Source: Chlorella sorokiniana (taxonomy: Eukaryota; Chlorophyta; Trebouxiophyceae; Chlorellales; Chlorellaceae). Taken from it: a stretch of DNA of 64,000 nucleotides. Below the pieces are notes generated by a model. That model had not been told where the DNA came from. It made no database searches and saw only the letters and a list, made by a program, of their open reading frames with translations. Shown one piece after another: positions 23,601 through 37,048 of the stretch (positions are counted from its first letter, which is position 1; the number at the start of each line of letters is the position of its first letter). Location of the stretch: positions 1,426,001-1,490,000 of the forward strand of contig CP084620.1 of the NCBI GenBank assembly GCA_025917655.1, given 5' to 3'. The translations under genes and the position numbers were made by a program.

Positions 23601-24501
23601 TGTCCCCCATGCAAGACCCCGCCCTGGAATCGCTGCTGGCTGGGTCCACGCCCCGCCAGTACGCGCTGGCCGTGGGCAGCCTGCCCTCCCCGGTGGCAGC
23701 GATGCACGGCGGGGCGGCCCCCTGCCGGCGGCTGCCGCCGGCCCGCTCAGCCGCACCACCAGCGCCGCCTCCGGCTTCAGCGCCGCGCCGCCTATGCTGG
23801 CCCTCCCAGCCTCCTTGCCGCAGCTGAGCAGCGGCCTAGACGAAGCAGGTGGGCGGAAGACCTGCAGGCACTGCAGCTTGGCGGCGTGCACGGGGTGCGT
23901 GAGGTGTCGCCACCCACCCGCCACTCACCCCCGTTGTGTGTGCTGTGCAGACATACTGCCGTTCGCGCTGGACGAAGCGGCAGCCTCCTCCCGGTGCCGG
24001 CACACAGCCCAGCCGCGCCGTCAGCAGGGCCCTCGGCTGCGCCTGAACGCCTGCCTGGCAGCACACCCGCTGAGGCCGGCGGCCATCCGGGCGGCGGCAG
24101 CGCAGCCGACAGCAAAGCAGCAGCAGCCGCCGGGCCTGCACCTCCCGCCGCTCAGTCGGCTGCGCTGCCATCGGCCGGCCGCAGCGGGGCACCGCCGCTG
24201 GCAGCCCCGGATGCCGACGCCGCCGTGGGCGCCTTTGTGCGGCTGATCCAGGAGGCGCCGCCGCTGCGTGGCCACGCCCTGCGCCTGGGTGGGCGGGCCG
24301 CCTCTGCTGACCTGTCGTCGGCAGCAGCCATGCGCGGGGCTGCCCCCGGCACCAGCAGCGGCAGCGACTGCAGCGCCGCCACCTGCCTGTCAGACGGGGC
24401 GCGGCCTGACGCTGCAGGCGGGCCTGCGCCACTTCTCGCGCATCAAGGAGCGGCTGCAGCAGCGCGGCCTGCTGGCGGCTCCGCTGCCTGCGGAGGCCTG
24501 A
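20674..24501 (+). CDS. ATG13: autophagy-related protein 13 (ATG13)
   Basis: A regulatory subunit of the ATG1 kinase complex that starts autophagosome formation in the cytosol. The N-terminal HORMA-type domain is encoded by exons 20674-20820, 20903-20989, 21127-21175, 21378-21568 and 21721 onward, which join in phase: VIGEAFVVASKIILESRI, VEGAAKVLERWRRDTGLPL, then VETLLERWVVHYHPQLPEG, YKRLVITLRSLYTYVRLLPA and RMFRACK, all ATG13 hallmarks, followed by FQFGAVDTPYGQLRIGVDY. A long Ser/Pro/Ala-rich disordered region follows. The C-terminus carries plant-ATG13-like blocks DILPFALDE (about 23950) and AVGAFVRLIQEAPPLR (24218-24265), ending GLRHFSRIKERLQQRG. The frame slips at about 21795-21806 as if one C were missing, and more than once in the disordered part, whose exon borders are not resolved. 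Confidence 0.86.
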
Positions 24502-25128
24502 CGGCCGCTTCCAGCCCCCTCCTGCGCCCTGCTGCCATGCGGCAGCGCAGCCCTGCCCCAGCACTCCTCAGCCCTTCTTCCTGCGTGCGGGTGCGCCACC
24601 ACAAACCCTGCCCGTCCCAACACCCCCGCTCCCCTCTTCTCCGCGCGAAACACGATTCACAGCCCCCACCAACAAACGTCAGCCCCCCATCTATCGCTAT
24701 TATTCAGGCCCCCTCTGCCCCTCCGTGCGCTGCCTGTTGTCCTCTCGCATGCACACCCTGCCGTTACGATGCACGTGCGCCTGCCTGCGAACGCAGCCCC
24801 TCAGCGCTGTATGCCGCTCCTCCCCTCCCTGTACAACTCTCTCCCTCTGTTGTGTGCATCCTGCCCAGTCAGCCTGCTCACGGAGAGCCCCGCTCCCCTG
24901 TACCCTGTACAACTGCTGCGGCGCCCTCCTGCCTGCTCCCCCCGCCTGCGTGACATGTTCCATTTGCTGCTTGCGCACGGATGGCTCTCACCTCCACCCT
25001 TTGATTCAAGCTGGCGCCCCTTTCCTCCGCCACTCAGCCTCTGGACCGCGAGTGCTGCGGCCCTCTGAGCGCCTGCTCACCTTCCTGGCTCATCCTCGGG
25101 TGAACCAGCTCTATCTTTGCAGCCCATC

Positions 25129-25133
25129 TGTAA
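25129..25133 (+). terminator. TGTAA poly(A) signal, ATG13
   Basis: First good TGTAA after the ATG13 stop, about 630 bp downstream, implying a long 3' UTR. Confidence 0.4.
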
Positions 25134-25158
25134 ACACTGCCTCCCTGCCTGCTGGGGC

Positions 25159-25163
25159 TTACA
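25159..25163 (-). terminator. TGTAA poly(A) signal, ELP2
   Basis: TTACA on the + strand, that is TGTAA on the ELP2 strand, about 370 bp past its stop. It lies 26 bp from the ATG13 signal, so the two transcripts meet here. Confidence 0.4.
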
Positions 25164-25535
25164 ATTTTGGGCATTGATCAAAGGCCGATGGCAAAGCTGC
25201 ATCTCTGTGGTGATGGGTTGGTGGCATAGACGCACGGGCTGCAGTTGCCAACAGACACTGCAAGCACTGCACACTGTGGTGCCTTTGCCCACACCTTGCA
25301 TCCCATCCAGCACTTGAGCTCGGCATGGCGGACAGGCAGGGAGGCTGGGCGGCCACGCGCATGGAAGGGCCCCAGCCGAAGCCTTGCGGCTCTGTTTCCA
25401 TAACGTACACAAGGTTCATCAATTCAAGCAAGCAAATGAACAGAATGAACAGCAAGGAGCAAGTACAAGCGGCAAGGGTGGAGGATGGACCAGGGTTGGG
25501 AGTTGACGCGCAGCGCAGCAGCAGCCCCTGCGCCC

Positions 25536-28217
25536 TCAGCTTGCGGGCGCCACAGCGTACAGCCGCAGAGCGTGGTCGTCGGAGCAGGAGGCCAGGTGCT
25601 GGCGCCCCTCCTCGTCCCGCCACCAGCACAGCCGCCGCACGGCCGCGGCATGCCGCTCATACACCGCAGATGCCCACAGCAGCTCGCAGGCCGGCCGCCC
25701 CTCGGCTCCAGCGCCGGCGGCCGCCAGGCGCAGCAGCTGCACGCTGCCGCCCTCCAGCCCCGCCGCCAGTAGGTGGCTGCCATCGGGCTGGCTTGCGGGG
25801 GCAAACTGCACGCTGCGCACGCTGTCGCCGCACTCTATTGTCGCTGCCGGCGCGGAGGGCAGCGCGGCGCCGCCGCTGCCGGCGCTGCCTGCTATCGCAG
25901 CGACACCCACATCCCACACTTTCACTGCATACGGTGGGAGCGACAGGTGCAGAGGCCTGAGTCCAGCGTGGCCGTCTTCAGACAGGCAGCAGCAGGAGGC
26001 GGAAGCAGCAGAGACCCCCAAAAATGCGCACGTCCAGCCCGCCGCCCCGCCACCCACCCTTGCCATCCCTCGAGGCCGTGGCCAGCAGGGCCGAGTCGGG
26101 GGACCAGTGCAGGCCCCACACAATGCGGGAGTGCGCCCGCAGCCGCCCCAGCAGGCAGAAGGGTTGGGGGCGCCGGCGGGCTGCCGCGCAAACAGCGCCA
26201 CGCTGCGATCGCGGCTGGCTGAGGCCAGCAGGCGGCCGTCGGGGCTGAAGGCCAGCTGGGTGACTGCAAGGGGGAGGGAGAAGGGACATCACGTTCAGTG
26301 CGCAAGCCACAAGGGAGCGGCTTGCTGGCGCAGTTCGGGCAGCAGGCAAGGCAGGGGCCCCCCCGGGCCCCCCTCCCCCTCCCAACACACACACACACAA
26401 AACACACACCCGTCAGCGTGTGCGCCGCCAGCTGGGCCGCCGCGGTCCAGGTGCGCGTGTCCCACAGCCACACCGCCGCCGCACGCCCGCCTGGGCGCGG
26501 CAGGCTGAGGCGAGGTACGCGCCGCGTGGGTCGGCGGCCAGGCAGTACAGCTCGTTGCCGTGGCCGTACAGCTTGTGCACCTCGGGCCACAGCGTGTTCT
26601 GGGCCAGGTGCTCCTCCAGGGGGCCCAGCCACCGCGCTGGGCGCCGCGTTGGGAGCCAGGTCGGGGCCCCCGGCATACGCCTCCGCCCCCACCCCAGCCA
26701 GCCCGCCGCTGCCGCTGCCTGCCGCCGCGGCCTCGGCCTCCTCGTCCTGCTGGTACACCGCCTTGTTGGAGAGGCCCAGCGCGGGCAGCGCCGCACCCAG
26801 CGCAGCGGCAGCAGCGGCGGCGCTGCTGCTGACGGGCGTGCCGCGCGCGCTGGCCAGGGTGTGCAGGAAAGCGCGGGCGCCTCAAACACGCGCACCACCT
26901 TCTCCTCGCTGCCGCTGGCGTACAGGTAGCGCGGCGCCGGCGTGCCCTGCCCAGCGCCGCCGCTCTGCTCAGGTGCGTCGCCGTCCCGCGTGGCGGGGGC
27001 AGCGCAGGGCAGCGCCGCCACCGCCGAGAAGTCGTGGCCGTGCACCTGGGGCCGCGCGATTTCGCACCAGTGGCCGTCGGCAAGGCGCGTGGTGATGCGG
27101 GCCGTCTGGTCGGTGCTCACGGTGAGCAGGCAGCCGCCGTCTGCCGCCCAGCAGGCGTCCACCACTGCAGGAGCGGAGCAGCGGCGGCAGGAGGAGGGGG
27201 CAGGCGATGGCGGCGGTTGCAATGGCCTGCCGCCACATCAGGCAGGACCTTGGATCGGGGTAGCCGTGGCAGGCCGGTCGGAGAAGCCGGGAGGGAAGGG
27301 GCCGAGGCAGGGAACTGCACGGCTGGGCGTCGAGCTGCGGGGCGTGCCCACCTGGCGCAAAGTGGCCGCCCAGCGCGCGGAGCGCGGCGCCCAGCCGCCG
27401 TCGCCGCCGCGCCGCCACACGTGCAGCGCGCCCGTGAAGCCGTGGGCGGCGATGCCGTCCCCGAGGGGCGCAAACACGCCCGTGTAGTAGCCTAGGTGGT
27501 TGGCGCCGGCATCCCCAACGGACTCCTCAGACATCCACAGGCCTGTAAGGTGGCGGCAGGGCACCGAAACATAGGTTGCTGCGATCCGCTCAACACTGCA
27601 GTGCAGCGAGCCAAAAGAGCAGCAGCAGCAGCCTGCTAGCGGGCTCAGGTGAGCTTGTAAGAGCGATGTGGGTGCAGCCGCTGAGAGGCGCAGGCCGAGG
27701 GGGCGGCCGTGCCACAAACCGGCAGCGACGGCACCAAGCGAGTTGCTGTTGCGCTGACTTTGACAGCATGCTTGACCTTGGTAGCAAGCACGCTGCTTCG
27801 AACAGCGCGGGGCAAGCAGCCGTGCTGCGATGCAAAGCAAACGGTTGACAGCGCCGACCCGCACAGCTCAGCAGCAGGCAGCATGCCGCCGCTAGCCAGC
27901 AGAGCTGCTGCCCCTGCCTCCCCGCTGCCCTGGTCACCCGTAGCCGCGTCTGGCCTCCACAGCACCATGGTGCGGTCCATGGAGGCAGACAGCAGGCAGG
28001 CGGGCTGCGTGGTGGCGCCGCCGCCGCTGGGTGCGGGCACGCGCGGATGCCACGACACCGAGTGCACCCAGTCCTCGTGCCCCACCAGCAGCGCCTCCAG
28101 CGTGGCGGCATAGCTGTGCTGCCCGGCGCGGATCAGCGGCTTGGGGGCGTAGCGGGTGAGGGACGGGGCACGCAAGGGGGCGGGCGCGACGGCGACGTCG
28201 CCGCCCCGCCGTCCGGA

Positions 28218-28250
<33 letters not shown>

Positions 28251-29258
28251 ACCGCCCACACCCGGATATTTCTATCCTGTGATGCACTGGCCAGCAGCAG
28301 CTTCCCGCCTGCAGGAAGGGGGGCCAGGGCGCCGGTGGGCAACAGGACCGCCGGGGTTGCCGGTGCCCGACTGTTAAAGGGTCCCGCTGGTTGCTGCCTC
28401 CCTCACCGGGCGCACAGCGCCACTCACCATCCAGCAACGCAAAGTCCAGGCCCCTGACCCAGTCCTGGTGCCCGGCGAGGCGGCAGACCGCCTCAAACTG
28501 GCCCCCGGGGGCGCAGAAGAGGCGCACAGCGCCGTCCACACCCCCCAGCGCCAGCAGCAGCCAGCCCGGCTCTCCCGGCAGCTCCGACAGCGCGGCGCAG
28601 TGCTGTATCTGGTGCACCAGGGAGATGCGCTGGCGCAGGTGCCACGACGGCTGCGCAACGGCGTCGTCCGCTCGTCCGCCGCCGGCCGTGCCTGCCGCTG
28701 AGCACTCCCACACCGCCACGTCGCCATCGCCGGCGGTGCTGGCCAGCAGCAGGCCGCCGCCGGGCAGGGCGAGCGTGGTGAGGGAGGTGATGGGGGCGGA
28801 GTGAGCCTGCAGCGTGGCCGCCAGGCGCCAGGGCTGGTGCGGCGTGTGCGGCGTCCAGACCCATACGCGCACGGTGCAGTCGCCAGAGCCAGAGGCCAGC
28901 GCGGCTGGCGGCGCCGCCTCCCAAAGGCCGCAGGAGGCAGCCACCGCACACAGGTGACCACGTCGGTGTGGCCAAGGAGTGTGCCCAGCACCCTCGCCTC
29001 CTGCCACAGAAAAGGGAGGGTGGCAGCATAAACTAAAACGGCAAGCAACGCTGGCGGCAACCTGCAGCGGCAGCGGGACTGGGGCAGGTATGCAGCCGGT
29101 GCAGACCGTTTCATCGCGGGGTATCACCTCTGGATCGTACACTACCACTGCGTTATGTCCGCCATACGCCAACAGGCCGGAATCCCCCAGTGAAGGGCAT
29201 GCACCACCCTATTGCAGCCCACTGCTACATGTGCCAGGTCCACATGGATGGCGGCCAT
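25536..29258 (-). CDS. ELP2: Elongator complex protein 2 (WD40 repeats)
   Basis: A double-propeller WD40 subunit of Elongator, which modifies tRNA wobble uridines. The start ATG at 29258 gives MAAIHVDLAHVAVGCNRVVH, matching the N-terminus of plant ELP2 (GCNRVV ... LLAYGGHNAVVVYDPE). First propeller: LGTLLGHTDVVTCVRWLP, LASGSGDCTVRVW, LLALGGVDGAVRLF and GHQDWVRGLDFALLDG. The centre has LLVGHEDWVHSVSWHP, SASMDRTMVLWRPD and the ELP2 signature GLWMSEESVGDAGANHLGYY with APLGDGIAAHGFTGALHVW. Second propeller: WAADGGCLLTVSTDQTARI, SGSEEKVVRVFE, VHKLYGHGNELYCLA and AHSRIVWGLHWSPDSALLA. It ends ASCSDDHALRLYAVAPAS. A polyGln tract lies between repeats at 28221-28249. The frame slips at 29184-29188 and 28920-28922, as if one base were missing each time. 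Confidence 0.92.
26385..26409. repeat. (CA)n repeat in ELP2 intron
   Basis: A short CA run (TG on the gene's strand) close to an exon border in ELP2, after the exon encoding HTLTG-type WD sequence. Confidence 0.75.
28221..28249. repeat. (CTG)n, polyglutamine on the minus strand
   Basis: Trinucleotide tract encoding about ten glutamines in ELP2, inserted right after the WD unit SASQDRNIRVWAV. Confidence 0.88.
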
Positions 29259-29578
29259 CGCTGGCAAAGCCACGGCCTCTGAGGCAGCAGGGCGAAGTAT
29301 GGAAGCGCACTTCTGCCGGCGAGACCCTCATAAGCGGGCAATGAGCATTGAAAACGTTGTCATCAAGAATTGATGCATGCCCATCATATTTGATCGGACA
29401 AGCATCGAGCTTTTACTGCCTGACGAGTAATGTGCGGGACACGACCCCTCTTTGGAGCCCAGAACGCTGCATGCATGCACTGTTTATTGTACTACGCAAA
29501 TTTTCAAACGTTAATACGATAATTTGACGTTACAGTCGGTCTACTTTGTTTGCTTGGCGAGCAGTCAGCGGGGGTGCA
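29259..29578. promoter_or_regulatory. bidirectional promoter region (ELP2 / RRM gene)
   Basis: 320 bp between divergent start codons. Its right half (about 29340-29540) is strikingly AT-rich for this genome, as expected of a promoter. No classical TATA box is obvious. Confidence 0.5.
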
Positions 29579-31269
29579 ATGGCTTTCACGTTTGAAGGCC
29601 CTGGCGACCCCTACGCACACTATTATGGCGCTCAGCCGCATTTCGCATATTATGCTGCGCCGCCCCAGCCCACTGCAGTTTCGGCCGCCACGCCCACGGG
29701 TAAGCGAGCCTTTCTGCAGCTTCTGCGGGCCGCCAAGGTGGATTTCGGCTAGATATTCGTGGGTTGCGAGGGGGGGGGCGCGCCTGCGAGGCAGGGCAAG
29801 CTGCCGCTTGTGGGCGGCCGCCGCCCGTCGAGCTGGCTGCTGCTTCGCCCACGCACGCACGCTGCTGCAGATGAAGTGCGGACAGTGTTCATTTCCGGCT
29901 TTCCAGAGGACGTAAAGGAGCGGGAACTCAACAACATGCTCCGTTTTCTGCCTGGTTACGAGGTGCACAGGCGGAACTTGTGGAAGCTGTTGGCTGCGAG
30001 GGGAGCAATGCCCCTGTGCATGCCCCCATGCAAGTGGAGTTTGCACCACGCTTTGCAGGAACAGCAGCTGTGACTGTGTTGCGATACGTCCCCACACCAT
30101 GCACAGGCCTCCCAGATGCACTTCCGAAACGGCCAGGCGCAGGGGTTTGCGCTGTTTGCAAGCGGCAGCCTTGCGCGAGCCGCGGTGGACAACATCCAAA
30201 ACCTCGTCTTTGACAACGACTGCGTGCTGCGCGCCGAAATGGCACACAAGAACATGTGCGCGCCACGCTGGGCGCGCCAACGCTGCCGCCAGCGCCCTGC
30301 ACCTTGTTTGTGGGTGCTTGCGCGTCCTGGCTGCATTGGCTTGCATGGTCCGAAGCTAGCGCCACCGCGTGTTGCAGGTACTTGAAAGACGACCCAGCGG
30401 CAGCGCCCAAGCGCAGCAGGCCGAGCACGTACGAGGGCGCCCCTACGGCGGCTTTGTGGCCGCGCCCGCGCCAGCAGCCCCCTTTGCCCACCCGGGTTCG
30501 TGACGGCGCGCTGGCGGCGCCCGCTGCGGTGGTGCCTGTGGCCCCGGTGCAGCCGCGCGGCTACGCCCCCATCAGCAACACCAAGGACAACCCGCCCTGC
30601 AACACGCTGTTCATCGGCAACCTGGGGGACAGCGTGAACGAGGCGGAGATGCGGGGGCTGTTCAGGTGAGCGCGCAGCCATGCTGCCCCTCCTGGGCGGC
30701 AGGCCCGCGCCTGCGGCACGCTCAATCAGTGCAAGGCGGCAGCCTGCGGGGCTCTGCCTGTGCTGGCATGAGTCTGGGTGGTGAGGGCGCGCCAGCACCG
30801 CGCTGCCGCTCACCACGCACCCTGTGCCCCGCTCGCCCTGCGCTGCAGCCACCAGCCGGGCTTCCAGCAGCTGAAGCTGGTGCGCGGCCAGAAGGGCATG
30901 TCGTGCTTCATCGAGTTCCAGGACATCCCCACCGCCATGGCGGTGCACGACGCGCAGCAGGGCGCCATCCTGGCCTCCAGCGACCGCGGCGGCATACGCA
31001 TCCAGTACAGCAAGAACCCGTTTGGGCGCAAGCGCGACGCGGCGGGAGCGCTCCTGGAGACGGCTGCTGGCAGCGGCGTTGGCGGCGGCGCGGCGCAGCC
31101 AGCGGGCGGCGCGCAGTTTGCGGGGCAGCATGGTGGGCCCATGGCGGCCGCTGCAGCACCGGCGGGACACCTGCAGCAGCACGGCGACCTGCAGAGCGGA
31201 TATCAGGACAGCAGCGCGGCATTCAACGGCGGCCCGCCCCCTGCAGCAGCAGGGCCGCCGGGCAGCTAG
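29579..31269 (+). CDS. RNA-binding protein with two RRM domains (Scw1/Whi3/RBPMS-like)
   Basis: An RNA-binding regulator, probably of mRNA. Exons 29579-29699, 29871-29962, 30107-30255, 30378-30665 and 30849-31269 join in phase. The N-terminal tail is Tyr/Pro-rich (DPYAHYYGAQPHFAYYA). RRM1 is split over three exons, with RNP2 TVFISGFPEDVKERELN and RNP1-like GQAQGFALFASGSLARAAV. RRM2 has NTLFIGNLGDSVNEAEMRGL, then GMSCFIEFQDIPTAMAVHDA and the family ending GGIRIQYSKNPFGRKRD, which resembles fungal Scw1/Whi3 and animal RBPMS second RRMs. A glycine/alanine/glutamine-rich tail ends GPPPAAAGPPGS. No frame break is seen. Target RNAs cannot be inferred. Confidence 0.9.
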
Positions 31270-32208
31270 GAGGGGGCTGCAGGCCGGCTTGGCAACCTGC
31301 TGCCAGCGCGCTGGCGGCAGTGCCACCTGCGGGCATTCACGGACAGTCCTCCTTTTCACAGACGGGACTTCAGACTGCAAACTGGCTCCTTTGCTGCGTT
31401 CACTCCGCCGTGCAGCCACATCAGTCCAAAGCGAGCTAACCATTCAATGTACCCTGCAGCAACCCCAGTGCTGAATGCTCCGGACAGACCTGTCTTGTCC
31501 CATTATCGCGTTTACTTTCACACTACTGCTCACCCTTACACTAACCGTGACTGACTCACGACCCAACTTACTGACTGACGACTGTAATCTGCCACAGTTC
31601 TTACAGCGCGTGGGCAGTGCGGTCATGCGTGCTTAACATGCATGTTGGGAGGTTGTAACGGAGCCGCCGGCTTGGGCAGTGGGATAGTGCTTTGTGCTGC
31701 ACTGGGGTGGGTTTGCAAACTGGAAAACGAAATGTGCGAGGGGCCCCTTGCTCAGCTGCACAGGTGGTGATGATTGCAGTATCAGGGTGACGGGGCTGGA
31801 GGGCGGTGGCCACCAGGGGAGGAAGTAAAACAACAATCTGAGCAAGCTAAGTCAGCGGTGCAAGTGCATGAATCAGATATGGGGCCAGTTATGAAGCGGC
31901 GGGGACGCCCCAAAACGTGCTGCCTTTTGCATGCTGCAGCGCAAACAAACCAACGCTAGGGGAGGGGGAGCGAGGGAGCGGACAACAGAGGCGAGGCGTG
32001 CCGGGAGGGCACCCTTTCAGTGGGAACAAAGCACAGGTCTGGAGGGCAGCAGCGGTAGATGGACAGGTCAGAGGACATCTGTCAGGGGGACTGTGGCATG
32101 TGGCAGCGACGGCGGCGCGGCTTGCTCAAACGGGGCGATGGGGGTGGTCTGCGCGCTCAACTACTCAACAAAGGGACGTGGGGGCAGGGCGTGCAGCATG
32201 AAGCCGCC
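31270..32208. other. convergent intergenic region (RRM gene / INO1 3' ends)
   Basis: About 0.9 kb of lower-GC sequence between facing stops. It holds TGTAA at 31583 and 31654 for the RRM gene and is probably 3' UTR. No coding exon could be supported on either strand. Confidence 0.45.
31583..31587 (+). terminator. TGTAA poly(A) signal, RRM gene
   Basis: TGTAA about 315 bp after the RRM gene stop. A second copy follows at 31654-31658 and may be an alternative site. Confidence 0.4.
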
Positions 32209-35426
<3,218 letters not shown>

Positions 35427-35840
35427 TTTCAACTAGCTGCAGCTCCTGTGCACGCGCTTATGACCGAGGTACCAGGCTTTGGCAAAGGATAATGAATGCA
35501 GACGAGAGGGGTTCGAACAGGCTGCCTGCAAGGGTGCGGCGTCTTCCCTCCAAGTCTCACGATGTACAGCAGTACGACTGTCTCACGCTCTGTCTGGACG
35601 CGATCGGACCACCGCCATGCAGCGAACCCTCCCTTCTCACCCTAACGTGCTTCGGTTCGTTTGCCGTCCCAAGTTTTTCGCTGCTCACTGTCTGCCTTTT
35701 TCGACGGTAGTTCTGGCAGCGTGTCGTTCATCGTACAGCAGCAGAGGTTGGTAGCATTTTCTGCACGGTAGCAGCCCCATCGCCGCTGACCATCGGCCCA
35801 GCACGAACACCCCTGTGTCCTTGCAAGCTAGAGTCGAGCT
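35427..35840. promoter_or_regulatory. divergent intergenic region (INO1 / zinc-knuckle WW gene)
   Basis: About 0.4 kb between outward-facing starts, presumably the promoters of both genes. No recognisable regulatory motif is seen. Confidence 0.4.
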
Positions 35841-36730
35841 ATGGAGCTACATCATCGTCTGCGGCGTGACCCCTCGTGGCACCCGAACGGCTGCAACATC
35901 TGCGGCCAGGTGGGGAGCCGTGCAGAGTGGCCGTCGTGTGTTGTGCCGCGCATCCCTGCCTGCTCGTGATAGAGCCCAGTTTGATTTAGCCAATGCGTGG
36001 TATCCCGCGCTCTGCTCGCTGCAGCTGGGTCACCAGGCGGCTCAGTGCACGACGGGCACAGTCAACTGGCGGGCCATGTATGGCGACCACGCCTTCACCA
36101 TCAAGCCCACCATCTTCCAGTCAGAAATAGAGGCAGCCAAAAAGGCCAACAGAGTGGACTTTGATGACCTGGAAAAGCGGGCACGCGACTATGCAAAGGT
36201 GTGAGCCCTGCCTGGTACACCAGCGCAGGGGTGACCACAGGGTGGTGGTCGGCCAGGGGCGCCTCTGCGCCAGGCTGGCAACAAACTCAGAAACTCTTCA
36301 TGGTTGCAGATGCGCGAGGAGCAGGGTGGACCACCGCCGCATCAAGCGCCGCCACAGCGATCGCAGCTCAAGCAGCAGGCTTTAGCAGCAGCAGTATCCT
36401 CGCCGGCGGTGGCGGCTGCCGCCCCGGCGGACTCGGCGGCAAAAGAGGCGGAGGAGCGGAAGCGGGCAGCATCCGAGGGGCTGCCCGAGGGCTGGGCAGT
36501 GGCCTTCGACGGCAACCAGCGGCCCTACTTCTGGCACAAAGTCACAAAGGTGCGGTGGCTGCTACCGAGGGAAGTCTGGGCAGGCGGGGCAGCTGCTGGG
36601 CTGGCCGTGGCAGGCCGGGGCCGGCTCAGAATACACCCAAGCTGTGCTGTCTGAAAGTCATTGCTGTGCCTGGGCTGCCCCGTAGAAAACGACATGGGAG
36701 AAGCCAACCGCAGCCACGCCCATTGCCTAG
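35841..36730 (+). CDS. CCHC zinc-knuckle and WW-domain protein
   Basis: A small protein of about 162 residues from four in-phase exons: 35841-35909, 36025-36198, 36310-36549 and 36686-36730. The N-terminus carries a retroviral-type zinc knuckle CNICGQLGHQAAQC (C-x2-C-x4-H-x4-C), split by the first intron after the third motif residue. The segment NWRAMYGDHAFTIKP follows, then a charged helix (SEIEAAKKANRVDFDDLEKR), an Ala/Pro/Gln linker, and a C-terminal WW domain GLPEGWAVAFDGNQRPYFW plus VTKKTTWEKP with both signature tryptophans and the final proline. WW domains bind proline-rich partners and zinc knuckles bind single-stranded RNA, so a role in pre-mRNA processing is plausible but inferred. 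No frame break is seen. Confidence 0.85.
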
Positions 36731-37048
36731 CTGCGGCAGGCACGTCGCCAACTGCAGCCATGCTTGGAGCCAGGCTGCTGCCTGGCTCGTGTGCCGGCTG
36801 CCCTCACGCCCTCCCTTGGTACCTGCTCTGATTTTGTTTGTTCTGTGCTTGCTCCGCTGGTCCCCCACTGACCGCTCTTGTTGACCTCCAGCAACCCCCA
36901 CGCTGCTCTTCCCCCTTACTCCGTGCCTCTCACATGCCAACACTGCTCTGTCGAACCTCCACCATTGACAGCAGCTGTGTTTACAGGCAGCTGGGTGCTG
37001 TGTCGGGCTGCAGGGGCCGCCTGAGCAGGCGGCCGGGCGTGCCAGGGG
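36731..37048. other. convergent intergenic region (WW gene / CDC73)
   Basis: 318 bp between facing stops, holding the CDC73 poly(A) signal. Nothing else is seen. Confidence 0.45.
36981..36985 (-). terminator. TGTAA poly(A) signal, CDC73
   Basis: TTACA on the + strand, 64 bp past the CDC73 stop on its own strand. Confidence 0.45.

Larger units (their letters stand above)
24502..25535. other. convergent intergenic region (ATG13 / ELP2 3' ends)
   Basis: About 1 kb between two facing stop codons, pyrimidine-rich on the + strand. It carries TGTAA for ATG13 at 25129 and, on the other strand, for ELP2 at 25163. It is probably 3' UTR of both; no gene is seen. Confidence 0.5.

Noticed and set aside
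35505-35525. A GGGTTCGAAC element resembling a tRNA T-arm
   Set aside because: No acceptor stem, D-arm or anticodon arm at the right spacing upstream. It stands alone in the INO1 promoter region.
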